A stretch of DNA of 64,000 bases from Streptomyces sp. 1222.5 (GCF_900105245.1 NZ_FNSZ01000001.1:6632001-6696000); one strand, 5' to 3'. Positions 50,386 to 58,368 are shown, counted from the stretch's first letter. Notes: a model not told the origin generated them from the sequence alone. Made by a program: numbers and translations.

Positions 50386-52017
50386 ATGACCTCGAACGAC
50401 GCCCCCGCCCCTGCCTCCGGCCCAGGAGCCGGCCGCCGGCGTGCGCTGGGCCGGGGACCGGGAATGCCGTCGGCTCCGCCACCCGAGCGTCCCGAGAAGC
50501 CCTCACCGACAGCGTCCGAGCCCGTACGGGCTGCCGAACCGGTGGCGGTATCTGGGTCTGGGGCGGGTAGCCAGCCGGACGCGGCCGCCGAGACGGTGGG
50601 ACGCACCGAGCCCGCGCGGGCTGCCCAGGCAGTGGCGGCTTACGAGCCTCCAGGGGACACCGAGCCGGTCGAGGTCGCGGAGACGCTGGTGGGCACCGAG
50701 TCCGCCGGGGCCGCCGAGCCCGCGGCGGACACCGAGCCCGCGAGAGGCACTGACCCGGCGGGGTCCGCCGGACCGGTGGTGGCGCCCGAGCCTGCGTCGG
50801 ACGGCGAACCCGTGCGGACTGCCGAGGCGGTGATGGCTCCCCAGCCTGTATCGGGCACCGAGCCGGCCGCGGGCGCCGAGCCCGCGGGGGCTGACGAACC
50901 GACGGTGGCCCCCGCACCTGCGGCGGACAGCGAGTCCGTCACGGTCGCCGAGGCGCTCGTGGCCTCTGGGTCTGGGGCGGGCACCGAGCCCGCGGTGGCT
51001 CCCGAGCCTTCGGCGGGCACCGAGCCTGCGCGGGCTGCCGAGCCCGTACCCGGCACGGGGTCGGTCGCGGTGGCCGAACCGGCGGTGGCCTCCGAGCCCG
51101 GGGTGCTTCCCGGGGACCGGGCCGCCTCTGTCGCCGCGCCCATGCCGGGGGTCGGTGCTCCGGAGTCCGGGGGCTTCGGGTCGGCGGCTGGTGGTCGCGA
51201 GGTTCCCGACGGGGTCTTCAAGGTGCGGCTCGCGAACTTCGAGGGGCCCTTCGACCTGCTCCTCCAGCTGATCTCCAAGCACAAGCTGGACGTCACCGAG
51301 GTCGCCCTGTCGAAGGTCACCGACGAGTTCATGGCACACATCCGGGCCATGGGACCGGACTGGGACCTGGACCAGACGACCGAGTTCCTGGTCGTCGCCG
51401 CCACCCTGCTCGACCTGAAGGCGGCCCGCCTGCTGCCCCGCGCCGAGGTCGAGGACGAGGCCGACCTGGCGCTCCTGGAGGCGCGCGACCTGCTCTTCGC
51501 CCGGCTGCTCCAGTACCGCGCCTACAAACGGATCGCGGACATCTTCAACGAGCGCCTCGCCGAGGAGGCCCTGCGCCGGCCCCGTACCGTCGGCCTGGAA
51601 CCCGAGCACGCCGAGCTGCTGCCCGAGGTCGTCATCAGCATCGGCCCCGAGGGGTTCGCCAAGCTCGCCGTCAAGGCGATGCAGCCCAGGCCCAAGCCGC
51701 AGGTCTACGTCGACCACATCCACGCCCCGCTGGTCAGCGTCCAGGAGCAGGCGGGCATCGTGGTGGCACGGGTGAGGGAGCTGGGGGAGGTCAGCTTCCG
51801 GGTGCTCGTCGAGGACACCGACGACACCCTCACCGTCGTCGCGCGGTTCCTTGCGCTGCTGGAGCTGTACCGCGAGAAGGCGGTCGCCCTGGAGCAGGAG
51901 ACCGCGCTCGGGGAGCTGGTCGTGCGCTGGACCGGCGGGGACACGGACGCGGCGCCGCGGGTCACCGACGAGTTCGACCGGCCGCCCGAGGAGCCCAAGG
52001 AGGAGAGGAAGCCATGA
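50386..52017 (+). CDS. scpA: Condensin kleisin subunit ScpA with long disordered N-terminus
   Basis: Predicted 543 aa, twice the usual 250-270. Residues 1 to about 275 are low-complexity Ala/Glu/Pro/Val with loose repeats (TEPARA, AEPAADTEP, VAPEPA, GTEPA). The kleisin domain follows: VRLANFEGPFDLLLQLISKH, the Smc-neck-binding helix LDVTEVALSKVTDEFMAHI, and at the C-terminus the winged helix FRVLVEDTDDTLTVVARFLA plus LLELYREKAVALEQ. ScpA closes the Smc ring together with ScpB. The stop overlaps scpB (ATGA). A shorter product from an internal start cannot be excluded, but the frame keeps G/C-biased codons throughout. Confidence 0.92.
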   Translation: MTSNDAPAPASGPGAGRRRALGRGPGMPSAPPPERPEKPSPTASEPVRAAEPVAVSGSGAGSQPDAAAETVGRTEPARAAQAVAAYEPPGDTEPVEVAETLVGTESAGAAEPAADTEPARGTDPAGSAGPVVAPEPASDGEPVRTAEAVMAPQPVSGTEPAAGAEPAGADEPTVAPAPAADSESVTVAEALVASGSGAGTEPAVAPEPSAGTEPARAAEPVPGTGSVAVAEPAVASEPGVLPGDRAASVAAPMPGVGAPESGGFGSAAGGREVPDGVFKVRLANFEGPFDLLLQLISKHKLDVTEVALSKVTDEFMAHIRAMGPDWDLDQTTEFLVVAATLLDLKAARLLPRAEVEDEADLALLEARDLLFARLLQYRAYKRIADIFNERLAEEALRRPRTVGLEPEHAELLPEVVISIGPEGFAKLAVKAMQPRPKPQVYVDHIHAPLVSVQEQAGIVVARVRELGEVSFRVLVEDTDDTLTVVARFLALLELYREKAVALEQETALGELVVRWTGGDTDAAPRVTDEFDRPPEEPKEERKP

Positions 52018-52664
52018 GCGAGGAGACCGCGGAGCTCCCGGCGGGCCCGCAGGGCGCCGCCGACCTCGAGCTGAAGCCCGCCCTGGAGGCGATGCTCATG
52101 GTCGTGGACGAGCCCGCGACCGAGGAGCACCTCGCCCGGATCCTGGAGCGGCCCAAGCGGCGGATCGGGGACGCGCTGCGCGAGCTGGCCGACGAGTACA
52201 CCGTGCAGGGTCGCGGCTTCGAGCTGCGGTACGTCGCCGGCGGCTGGCGCTTCTACACCCGGGCCGCCTACGCGCCCGCGGTCGAACGGCTCGTGCTGGA
52301 GGGGCAGACCGCCCGCCTCACCCAGGCGGCGCTGGAGACCCTCGCGGTGGTCGCCTACCGCCAGCCGGTCAGCCGCAGCCGCGTCTCCGCCGTGCGCGGA
52401 GTGAACTGCGACGGCGTGATGCGCACCCTCCTCCAGCGCGGTCTGGTCGAGGAGGCGGGCGCGGAACCCGAAACAGGTGCGATCCTGTACAGGACGACGA
52501 ACTACTTCCTGGAGCGGATGGGCCTGCGGGGCCTGGACGAACTTCCGGATCTCGCGCCCTTCCTCCCGGAGGCGGAGGCGATCGAGGCCGAGACCCAGGA
52601 GGGAGTCCCGTCGTTCGACCCGGACGCGCCCGACGCGCCCGGCGGTCAGGACGCAGACGACTAA
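52014..52664 (+). CDS. scpB: Condensin subunit ScpB
   Basis: Predicted protein of 216 aa. Two winged-helix domains are visible: LEAMLMVVDEPATEEHLARI at the start and TARLTQAALETLAVVAYRQP followed by VSRSRVSAVRGVNCDGVMRT in the middle; the C-terminus is Glu/Asp/Pro-rich. ScpB dimers bind ScpA and support Smc loading. The start overlaps scpA by 4 nt, and the pseudouridine synthase gene follows after 13 nt. Confidence 0.95.
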   Translation: MSEETAELPAGPQGAADLELKPALEAMLMVVDEPATEEHLARILERPKRRIGDALRELADEYTVQGRGFELRYVAGGWRFYTRAAYAPAVERLVLEGQTARLTQAALETLAVVAYRQPVSRSRVSAVRGVNCDGVMRTLLQRGLVEEAGAEPETGAILYRTTNYFLERMGLRGLDELPDLAPFLPEAEAIEAETQEGVPSFDPDAPDAPGGQDADD

Positions 52665-52677
52665 GACGGAAACCTTG

Positions 52678-53739
52678 ATGCGAAGCAGCGGCAGCGGCAA
52701 GAGCGGCGGGCGCGGTAACTACCGCGGTGCCGGCAACGACAGGGACCAGAAGCAGGGGCAGGGCCGGCCCCGCAAGCCCCGCCCCGAGGAGCGCCGCTAC
52801 GACGTGGGCCCCGGGGCCACCCAGGACGGCCCCAAGTCCGGGCGCGGCGGCGCGGCCCGCGGCGGCGCCAAGGGCGGGCCGAAGAAGCCCCAGCAGGGCG
52901 GTCGTACGGCCCCCGCGCGCTCGCGTGAGTACGAGACGCGGGTCGAGGAGCGCAACCGGGAGCGGTACGCGGGCAAGAAGGACGTCAAGCTGCCCAAGAC
53001 CTTCCCCGGCGCCGAGCAGGAGGGCGAGCGGCTGCAGAAGGTGCTCGCGCGCGCGGGCTACGGCTCCCGGCGCGCCTGCGAGGAGCTGATCGAGCAGGCC
53101 CGGGTCGAGATCAACGGCGAGATCGTGCTGGAGCAGGGCCGCCGGGTCGACCCGGAGAAGGACGAGGTCAAGGTCGACGGCCTGACGGTCGCGACGCAGT
53201 CGTACCAGTTCTTCTCGCTGAACAAGCCCGCCGGTGTCGTCTCCACCATGGAGGACCCGGAGGGCCGCCAGTGCCTCGGTGACTACGTCACCAACCGTGA
53301 GACGCGGCTCTTCCACGTCGGCCGGCTCGACACCGAGACCGAGGGTGTCATCCTGCTCACCAACCACGGCGAGCTGGCGCACCGGCTGACGCACCCCAAG
53401 TACGGCGTGAAGAAGACCTACCTCGCCGCGATCGTGGGCCCGATCCCGCGCGACCTCGGCAAGCGCCTGAAGGACGGCATCCAGCTGGAGGACGGCTACG
53501 CGCGCGCGGACCACTTCCGCGTCGTCGAGCAGACCGGCAAGAACTACCTGGTCGAGGTGACCTTGCACGAGGGCCGCAAGCACATCGTGCGGCGCATGCT
53601 CGCCGAGGCCGGATTCCCGGTCGAGAAGCTGGTCCGCACCTCCTTCGGCCCGATCACCCTGGGCGACCAGAAGTCGGGCTGGCTGCGCCGCCTGTCGAAC
53701 ACCGAGGTCGGCATGCTGATGCAGGAAGTCGATCTCTAG
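52678..53739 (+). CDS. rluB: RluB/RsuA-family rRNA pseudouridine synthase
   Basis: Predicted protein of 353 aa. The first 105 residues are a disordered Arg/Gly/Lys-rich extension (GGRGNYRGAGNDRDQKQGQG; GGAARGGAKGGPKKPQQGG). Then an S4 domain (RLQKVLARAGYGSRRACEEL) and the synthase domain with SLNKPAGVVSTM, the catalytic Asp in HVGRLDTETEGVILLTN, YGVKKTYLA and HEGRKHIVRRML. It would convert a uridine of 23S rRNA (position 2605 by analogy with RluB) to pseudouridine. The scpA-scpB-rluB order is conserved in actinobacteria. Confidence 0.93.
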   Translation: MRSSGSGKSGGRGNYRGAGNDRDQKQGQGRPRKPRPEERRYDVGPGATQDGPKSGRGGAARGGAKGGPKKPQQGGRTAPARSREYETRVEERNRERYAGKKDVKLPKTFPGAEQEGERLQKVLARAGYGSRRACEELIEQARVEINGEIVLEQGRRVDPEKDEVKVDGLTVATQSYQFFSLNKPAGVVSTMEDPEGRQCLGDYVTNRETRLFHVGRLDTETEGVILLTNHGELAHRLTHPKYGVKKTYLAAIVGPIPRDLGKRLKDGIQLEDGYARADHFRVVEQTGKNYLVEVTLHEGRKHIVRRMLAEAGFPVEKLVRTSFGPITLGDQKSGWLRRLSNTEVGMLMQEVDL

Positions 53740-53762
53740 ACCGGCCTTGCGCCGTTCACCGT

Positions 53763-53795
53763 CCCCCTTTATTGTCACTGTGACGATAAAGGGGG
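53763..53795. promoter_or_regulatory. 33-bp dyad (operator candidate) before the ADP-ribosylglycohydrolase gene
   Basis: The arms CCCCCTTTATTGTCAC (53763-53778) and GTGACGATAAAGGGGG (53780-53795) match at 15 of 16 positions around a single central T. They end 7 nt before the ATG at 53803. The one-base centre and the T/A-rich arms look more like a repressor operator (core TATTGTCACTGTGACGATA) than a terminator, though it also lies 24 nt after the rluB stop. Confidence 0.65.
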
Positions 53796-53802
53796 GCGCT
53801 GT

Positions 53803-54810
53803 ATGTCCAAGCAGCCGGCGACCGGAGCACTGATCGGCCTCGCCCTCGGGGACGCCCTGGGCTTCCCGACCGAATTCGACGACGTGCCCTCGATCCTCGC
53901 CAAGTGCGGGCCCTGGCGGGAGATGGAGCTGCCCGAGCGGGCCTTCGTGTCCGACGACACCCAGATGACCCTCGCCCTCGGGCGCGGACTCCGCACCGCC
54001 ATGGAGCGCGGTCACCTGGCGCCCAAGCGGCTGGAGCGGCCGCTGCGCGAGGAGTTCGTGGACTGGTACCACTCGCCGGAGAACAACCGCGCCCCCGGCC
54101 GCACCTGCCTGACCGCCTGCGCCCTGCTGAACGACGAGAACCGGCGCTGGCAGGACGCCGGCCAGATCGGTTCCAAGGGCTGCGGCGCCAACATGCGAGT
54201 CGCCCCCATCGGGCTCGCGCCCGGCCTCAGCGACGAACAGCGGTCCGGCGCGGCCCAGTTGCAGTCCGCGCTGACCCACGGCCACCCCACCGCGCTCGCC
54301 GCCTCCGACCTCACCGCACGCGCCGTGCACCTGCTCGCGCGGGGCGTGGACCCGGCCGGCCTGGTCGGGCGCCTGCGCTCCTACGCGCTGGAGAACCGGA
54401 CCCGTTACGACCACACCTGGCTCGGCGACCTGTGGACCCGCTCCCAGGACCCCGGCCCCGAGCACTTCATCAGCCGCGGCTGGGACGAGTGCCTGGACAT
54501 CCTCGACCGCCTCCAGGAGGCCGTGCGGACCGTCTCCCCGGAGACCGACCCGTGCCTGGCCACCGGAGAGGGCTGGATCGCCGAGGAGGCCCTCGCCACC
54601 GGACTGCTGTGCTTCCTGCTCTTCCCGGACGAGCCCGTCACCGCGCTGCGCCGGGCCGCCTGCTCCAAGGGCGACTCCGACTCCATCGCCTGCCTGACCG
54701 GTGCCTTCGCGGGCGCCTGGCTGGGCGCGGACGCCTGGCCCGCCGACTGGGCCGAGCGGATCGAGTACCGAGGCGACCTGTTGGCCCTGGGAACGCTCTG
54801 GGACGCTTAG
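53803..54810 (+). CDS. ADP-ribosylglycohydrolase family protein
   Basis: Predicted protein of 335 aa, typical of the DraG/ARH fold. Metal-site motifs are present at both ends: GLALGDALGFPTEFDD, then FVSDDTQMTLALGRGL, and near the C-terminus SKGDSDSIACLTGAFAGAWL. GSKGCGANMRVAPIGLAPGL is the conserved middle. Such di-magnesium enzymes remove ADP-ribose from protein, nucleic acid or small molecules. The next gene starts 4 nt after its stop, so they form an operon. The dyad upstream suggests dedicated control. The target is unknown. Confidence 0.9.
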   Translation: MSKQPATGALIGLALGDALGFPTEFDDVPSILAKCGPWREMELPERAFVSDDTQMTLALGRGLRTAMERGHLAPKRLERPLREEFVDWYHSPENNRAPGRTCLTACALLNDENRRWQDAGQIGSKGCGANMRVAPIGLAPGLSDEQRSGAAQLQSALTHGHPTALAASDLTARAVHLLARGVDPAGLVGRLRSYALENRTRYDHTWLGDLWTRSQDPGPEHFISRGWDECLDILDRLQEAVRTVSPETDPCLATGEGWIAEEALATGLLCFLLFPDEPVTALRRAACSKGDSDSIACLTGAFAGAWLGADAWPADWAERIEYRGDLLALGTLWDA

Positions 54811-54814
54811 GCCC

Positions 54815-55564
54815 ATGATCGAAGACCTCGACATCGACCTCGCCCCCGTGGTCGCCGAACAGCCCGACCCGCTGCTGTTCGCGACCGTCTCCGGCGCCCA
54901 CCTGTACGGCTTCCCCTCGCGGGACTCGGACGTGGACCTCCGGGGCGTCCACCTGCTGCCGACGGCCGACCTCGTCGGGCTGCGCGAGCCGGAGGAGACC
55001 CGCTCGCGGGCCTGGGTGCGGTTCGGTGTCGAACTCGACCTCGTCACCCACGACCTGCGCAAGTTCGTCCGGCTGATGCTCCGACGCAACGGATACGTCC
55101 TGGAGCAGCTGCTCTCGCCGCTGGTCGTGCGCACCTCGGACGCGCACCGGGAACTGGCCGCGCTCGTCCCGGGCGTCCTCACCGGCCACCACGCCCACCA
55201 CTACCGGGGGTTCGCGGTGACCCAGTGGCGGCTGTTCGACAAGACCGCCGAACTCAAGCCGCTGCTCTACACGTTCCGGGTGCTGCTCACCGGCATCCAC
55301 CTGATGCGCAGCGGAGAGGTCCAGGCCCACCTGCCCACGCTCCTCGGCCTGGTGGACGCCCCCGGGTATCTGCCCGAGCTGATAGCCGCCAAGGCCGAGC
55401 GCGAACACGGCACCGCGCGGATCGACCACGCGCGCGTGGAGGCCGACGTGGAGCGGCTGCACGCCGTGCTCGACGAGGCCCAGTCGGCCTCAGTCCTGCC
55501 CGACGCGCCCACCGCGTACGACGCCCTGCACGACCTGGTGGTGCGGCTCCGCGTCGAGGGCTGA
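54815..55564 (+). CDS. Polymerase-beta-fold nucleotidyltransferase (YcgL/RlaP-like), copy 1
   Basis: Predicted protein of 249 aa. The catalytic loop reads ATVSGAHLYGFPSRDSDVD followed by LRGVHLLP: the family pattern G-S-x-x-Y-G-x5-S-D-x-D-x-R-G, here with Ala for the usual Ser after the Gly. A probable third acid is in VELDLVTHDL. LRRNGYVLEQLLSPLVV and HHYRGFAVTQW follow. I place it in the YcgL/RlaP group (Pfam family 'RNA repair pathway DNA polymerase beta'). It is co-transcribed with the ADP-ribosylglycohydrolase and shares 75 bp at its 3' end with the convergent second copy. Confidence 0.75.
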   Translation: MIEDLDIDLAPVVAEQPDPLLFATVSGAHLYGFPSRDSDVDLRGVHLLPTADLVGLREPEETRSRAWVRFGVELDLVTHDLRKFVRLMLRRNGYVLEQLLSPLVVRTSDAHRELAALVPGVLTGHHAHHYRGFAVTQWRLFDKTAELKPLLYTFRVLLTGIHLMRSGEVQAHLPTLLGLVDAPGYLPELIAAKAEREHGTARIDHARVEADVERLHAVLDEAQSASVLPDAPTAYDALHDLVVRLRVEG

Positions 55565-56278
55565 GGCGCGGCGCACGCGGTGCAGGAAGTCGGCCACCCG
55601 TGCGCGGTCCGGCTCCGGCGGCAGCGGGGTGCCCCGCTCGGCCTCCTCGGTCTCGGCCGCCAGCCGGACCATCCACCCCTCGACCTCCGCCCACGGCACC
55701 TCGCCGCGCTTCACCGCGAGCAGGAATTCCCGCCGGTCGCCGACGTCGATCCGCAGCTCCCCGGTGCGCAGCAGGTCGCGGGCGCTGATCAGCAGCCGCA
55801 GCAGGTGCATCGCGTGCTTCCAGCGCGGTGCACCCGTGGCGCGGACGTCGGCGTCCAGCTTGCGCCGCTGGCCGAGCGCGTAGCGGGTGAAGGTGCCGTG
55901 GACCTGGCGGGAGAGGAAGGCGCCGCGCAGGGACAGCAGCTCGCGGCCGGTGCCGTCCACGCGCTCGACCAGGGGCGAGTGCAGGCACTCCAGGATGTTC
56001 GGGTTGCCGCGCAGCGCCAGCTCGCAGAACCGCTCCAGCTCCCAGGAGAACTGCTCCTCGCCCGGACCCTCCACATGCGTCGGCGGCTTCTCGAACCGCC
56101 AGAACAGGGGGGTGGGGGCGAGGAACACACCCCGCCGGTCGGTGTCGCTGCCGTCCGTGGCCAGGCCGAAGGCCCGCGAACCCATGACACAGGCGTAGAT
56201 CGTGTGGTCGCGCACCAGCTGCACAGCGCTTTCGCCGCTCTCGGGGTTCGCGGGGCTCTTCGGGTTCTCGGACTGCAT
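55490..56278 (-). CDS. Polymerase-beta-fold nucleotidyltransferase (YcgL/RlaP-like), copy 2
   Basis: Predicted protein of 262 aa from the ATG at 56278. Its catalytic loop CVMGSRAFGLATDGSDTDRR keeps the full G-S-x5-G-x5-S-D-x-D-x-R pattern, followed by GVFLAP. Further matches to copy 1 are ELERFCELALRGNPNILECL and HSPLVERV, so the two are paralogues. The Asp pair would bind Mg-NTP. The genes are tail to tail and overlap by 75 bp. The substrate is not known; members of this family occur next to RNA ligases in predicted RNA repair systems. Confidence 0.78.
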   Translation of the reverse strand: MQSENPKSPANPESGESAVQLVRDHTIYACVMGSRAFGLATDGSDTDRRGVFLAPTPLFWRFEKPPTHVEGPGEEQFSWELERFCELALRGNPNILECLHSPLVERVDGTGRELLSLRGAFLSRQVHGTFTRYALGQRRKLDADVRATGAPRWKHAMHLLRLLISARDLLRTGELRIDVGDRREFLLAVKRGEVPWAEVEGWMVRLAAETEEAERGTPLPPEPDRARVADFLHRVRRASALDAEPHHQVVQGVVRGGRVGQD

Positions 56279-56300
56279 GCGCGGAGCGTACGCGGGGCCG

Positions 56301-56765
56301 TCACGTCAGGCGGATCGAATTTCCCTCCACCTTGATCGACTTCTTCGGCAGCGGCTTCGTGGCCGGGCCGTGGGCCACCGAGCCGTCGGTGACGTGGAAC
56401 CTGCTGCCGTGGCAGGGACAGTCGATCGTGCCGTCCGCCACTTTGGCCACCGTGCAGCCCTGGTGCGTGCAGATCGCCGAGAAGGCCTTGAACTCGCCCT
56501 TCTTCGGCTGGGTGACCACGACCTTCTGCTTCTTGAAGATCTTGCCGCCGCCCTGCGGGATGTCAGTGGTCTTCGCCAGCTCCTCCTGGGTGAAGGAGTC
56601 GGCGGCGGGGGAGGCGGACGCCGAGGACGTGGCCGGAGCGGGGGACGCCGAGGTGTCCGAGGCCGGGGAGCTCTTGTCGTTGTCGGCGCCGCATCCCACG
56701 CATCCCACGGCGAGCGCCGCCGCGCTCGTCGCCAGAACCGTGCGCCGCGTCGTGGGCTGGGTCAT
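56301..56765 (-). CDS. Rieske [2Fe-2S] lipoprotein
   Basis: Predicted protein of 154 aa from the ATG at 56765. The N-terminus has twin arginines (TTRRTVLATSAAALAV) followed by a Cys in a lipobox-like VGC, so Tat export and lipid anchoring are likely. A Ser/Ala/Pro-rich linker (about residues 35-65) leads to a Rieske domain with both cluster motifs, CTHQGC and CPCHGSRF. It would carry electrons at the outer face of the membrane. No partner oxygenase or cytochrome gene is next to it. Confidence 0.9.
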   Translation of the reverse strand: MTQPTTRRTVLATSAAALAVGCVGCGADNDKSSPASDTSASPAPATSSASASPAADSFTQEELAKTTDIPQGGGKIFKKQKVVVTQPKKGEFKAFSAICTHQGCTVAKVADGTIDCPCHGSRFHVTDGSVAHGPATKPLPKKSIKVEGNSIRLT

Positions 56766-56923
56766 GTCACCACTCCGTACATACGTTGGGGGCAGAAAGT
56801 GAAACCGGTACATACCGGGGCGTTCGCATCGTCTCAGTGATCGGGCGCCGCGCGCCCCGCCCGCGCGGGCTGACTACGCTGGACGGATCAGCACAGACAC
56901 ACCTGTCAGCGAGGAGCAGCGCC

Positions 56924-57286
56924 GTGGCGGTACGAGCGGTCCGGGGGGCCGTCCAACTCGAACGGGACGAGGCCGGACACATGGACGAGCAGGTCGGAGC
57001 CCTGCTCACCGCCGTCCTGGAGCGGAACGGGCTGACCGCCGACGACCTGATCAGCATCTGGTTCACGGCCACCCCCGACCTGCACAGCGACTTCCCGGCC
57101 GCCGCCGCACGCAAGCTCGGCATCGTCGACGTCCCGCTGATCTGCGCCCAGGAACTGGACATCGAGGGCGCCATGCCCCGCATCGTGCGGATCCTCGCGC
57201 ACATCGAGTCGGACCGGCCCCGCGCCGAGATCGCCCACGTCTACCTCGGCGCCGCGGCCGCCCTGCGCAAGGACATCGCCCAGTGA
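56924..57286 (+). CDS. aroH: Chorismate mutase, AroH type
   Basis: Predicted protein of 120 aa; the GTG at 56924 has a GAGGAG site. The AroH fold (trimeric, distinct from the helical AroQ) is shown by VRAVRGAVQLERDEAGHMDE, FTATPDLHSDFPAAAARKLG and VPLICAQELDIEGAMPRIVR. The active-site Arg/Glu residues appear to be present. It converts chorismate to prephenate, the substrate of the next enzyme, whose start overlaps this stop (GTGA). Confidence 0.94.
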   Translation: MAVRAVRGAVQLERDEAGHMDEQVGALLTAVLERNGLTADDLISIWFTATPDLHSDFPAAAARKLGIVDVPLICAQELDIEGAMPRIVRILAHIESDRPRAEIAHVYLGAAAALRKDIAQ

Positions 57287-58368
57287 GAACCGCACTCGTC
57301 ATCGGAACGGGCCTCATCGGCACCTCCGCCGCCCTGGCGCTGGTCCAGCGCGGCGTCACGGTCCACCTCGCCGACCACGACCCGCAGCAGGCCCGTACGG
57401 CCGCCGCCCTGGGCGCCGGCACCGAGGAGGCCCCCGACGGCCCGGTCGACCTGGCGATCGTCGCCGCCCCGCCCGCGCACGTCGCCGGGGTGCTCGCCGA
57501 CGCCATGCGCCGGGGCGTGGCCCGCGGTTACCTGGACGTCGCCAGCGTCAAGGGAGGCCCGCGCCGCGAGCTGGAGGCACTGGGCCTGGACCTCACGGGC
57601 TACCTCGGCACCCACCCCATGTCGGGCCGGGAGAAGTCCGGCCCGCTGGCCGCCACCGGCGACCTATTCGAGGGCCGGCCCTGGGTGCTCACCCCGACCC
57701 GGGACACCGACACCGAGGTGCTGAACCTCGCCCTGGAGCTGGTCTCCCACTGCCGGGCCGTCCCGGTCGTCATGGACGCCGACGCCCACGACCGCGCCGT
57801 AGCCCTCGTCTCCCACATGCCCCACCTGGTGTCCAGCATGGTCGCCGCCCGCCTGGAGCACGCCGAGGAAGCGGCCGTACGGCTGTGCGGGCAGGGCATC
57901 CGGGACGTGACGCGGATCGCCGCCTCCGACCCGCGCATGTGGATCGACATCCTGTCCGCGAACCCGGGCCCGGTCGCCGACCTGCTCGCCGACGTCGCCG
58001 GCGACCTGGACGAGACGGTGCGGGCCCTGCGCGCCCTGCAGTCCTCCGACGAGGACAAGCGGCGCGACGGCACGGCAGGCGTCGAGGACGTCCTGCGCCG
58101 CGGGAACGCGGGCCAGGTGCGGGTACCCGGAAAGCATGGCAGCGCGCCCCGGGTGTACGAGACCGTCGTCGTCCTCATCGACGACCAGCCCGGACAGCTG
58201 GCCCGCATCTTCGCGGACGCGGGACGGGCCGGGGTCAACGTCGAGGACGTGCGCATCGAGCACGCCACCGGTCAGCAGGCCGGCCTGGTCCAGCTCATGG
58301 TCGAGCCGAAGGCGGCGGCGTCCCTGAAGGAGGCACTGCGCGAGCGGGGCTGGGCCCTGCGGCAGTGA
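57283..58368 (+). CDS. tyrA: Prephenate dehydrogenase with ACT domain
   Basis: Predicted protein of 361 aa with a GTG start coupled to aroH. The NAD-binding Rossmann part begins ALVIGTGLIGTSAALAL; catalytic landmarks are YLGTHPMSGREKSGP and ALVSHMPHLVSSMVAARL. An ACT domain (about residues 285-360: VVLIDDQPGQLARIFADAGR; VNVEDVRIEHATG) probably mediates feedback by tyrosine. It oxidatively decarboxylates prephenate to 4-hydroxyphenylpyruvate. Confidence 0.94.
   Translation: MRTALVIGTGLIGTSAALALVQRGVTVHLADHDPQQARTAAALGAGTEEAPDGPVDLAIVAAPPAHVAGVLADAMRRGVARGYLDVASVKGGPRRELEALGLDLTGYLGTHPMSGREKSGPLAATGDLFEGRPWVLTPTRDTDTEVLNLALELVSHCRAVPVVMDADAHDRAVALVSHMPHLVSSMVAARLEHAEEAAVRLCGQGIRDVTRIAASDPRMWIDILSANPGPVADLLADVAGDLDETVRALRALQSSDEDKRRDGTAGVEDVLRRGNAGQVRVPGKHGSAPRVYETVVVLIDDQPGQLARIFADAGRAGVNVEDVRIEHATGQQAGLVQLMVEPKAAASLKEALRERGWALRQ

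Noticed and set aside
52369..55182. A 937-codon minus-strand frame covering rluB and its neighbours
   Set aside because: It is opposite four well-supported genes (scpB, rluB, ADP-ribosylglycohydrolase, nucleotidyltransferase); it is a lack-of-stops artefact.
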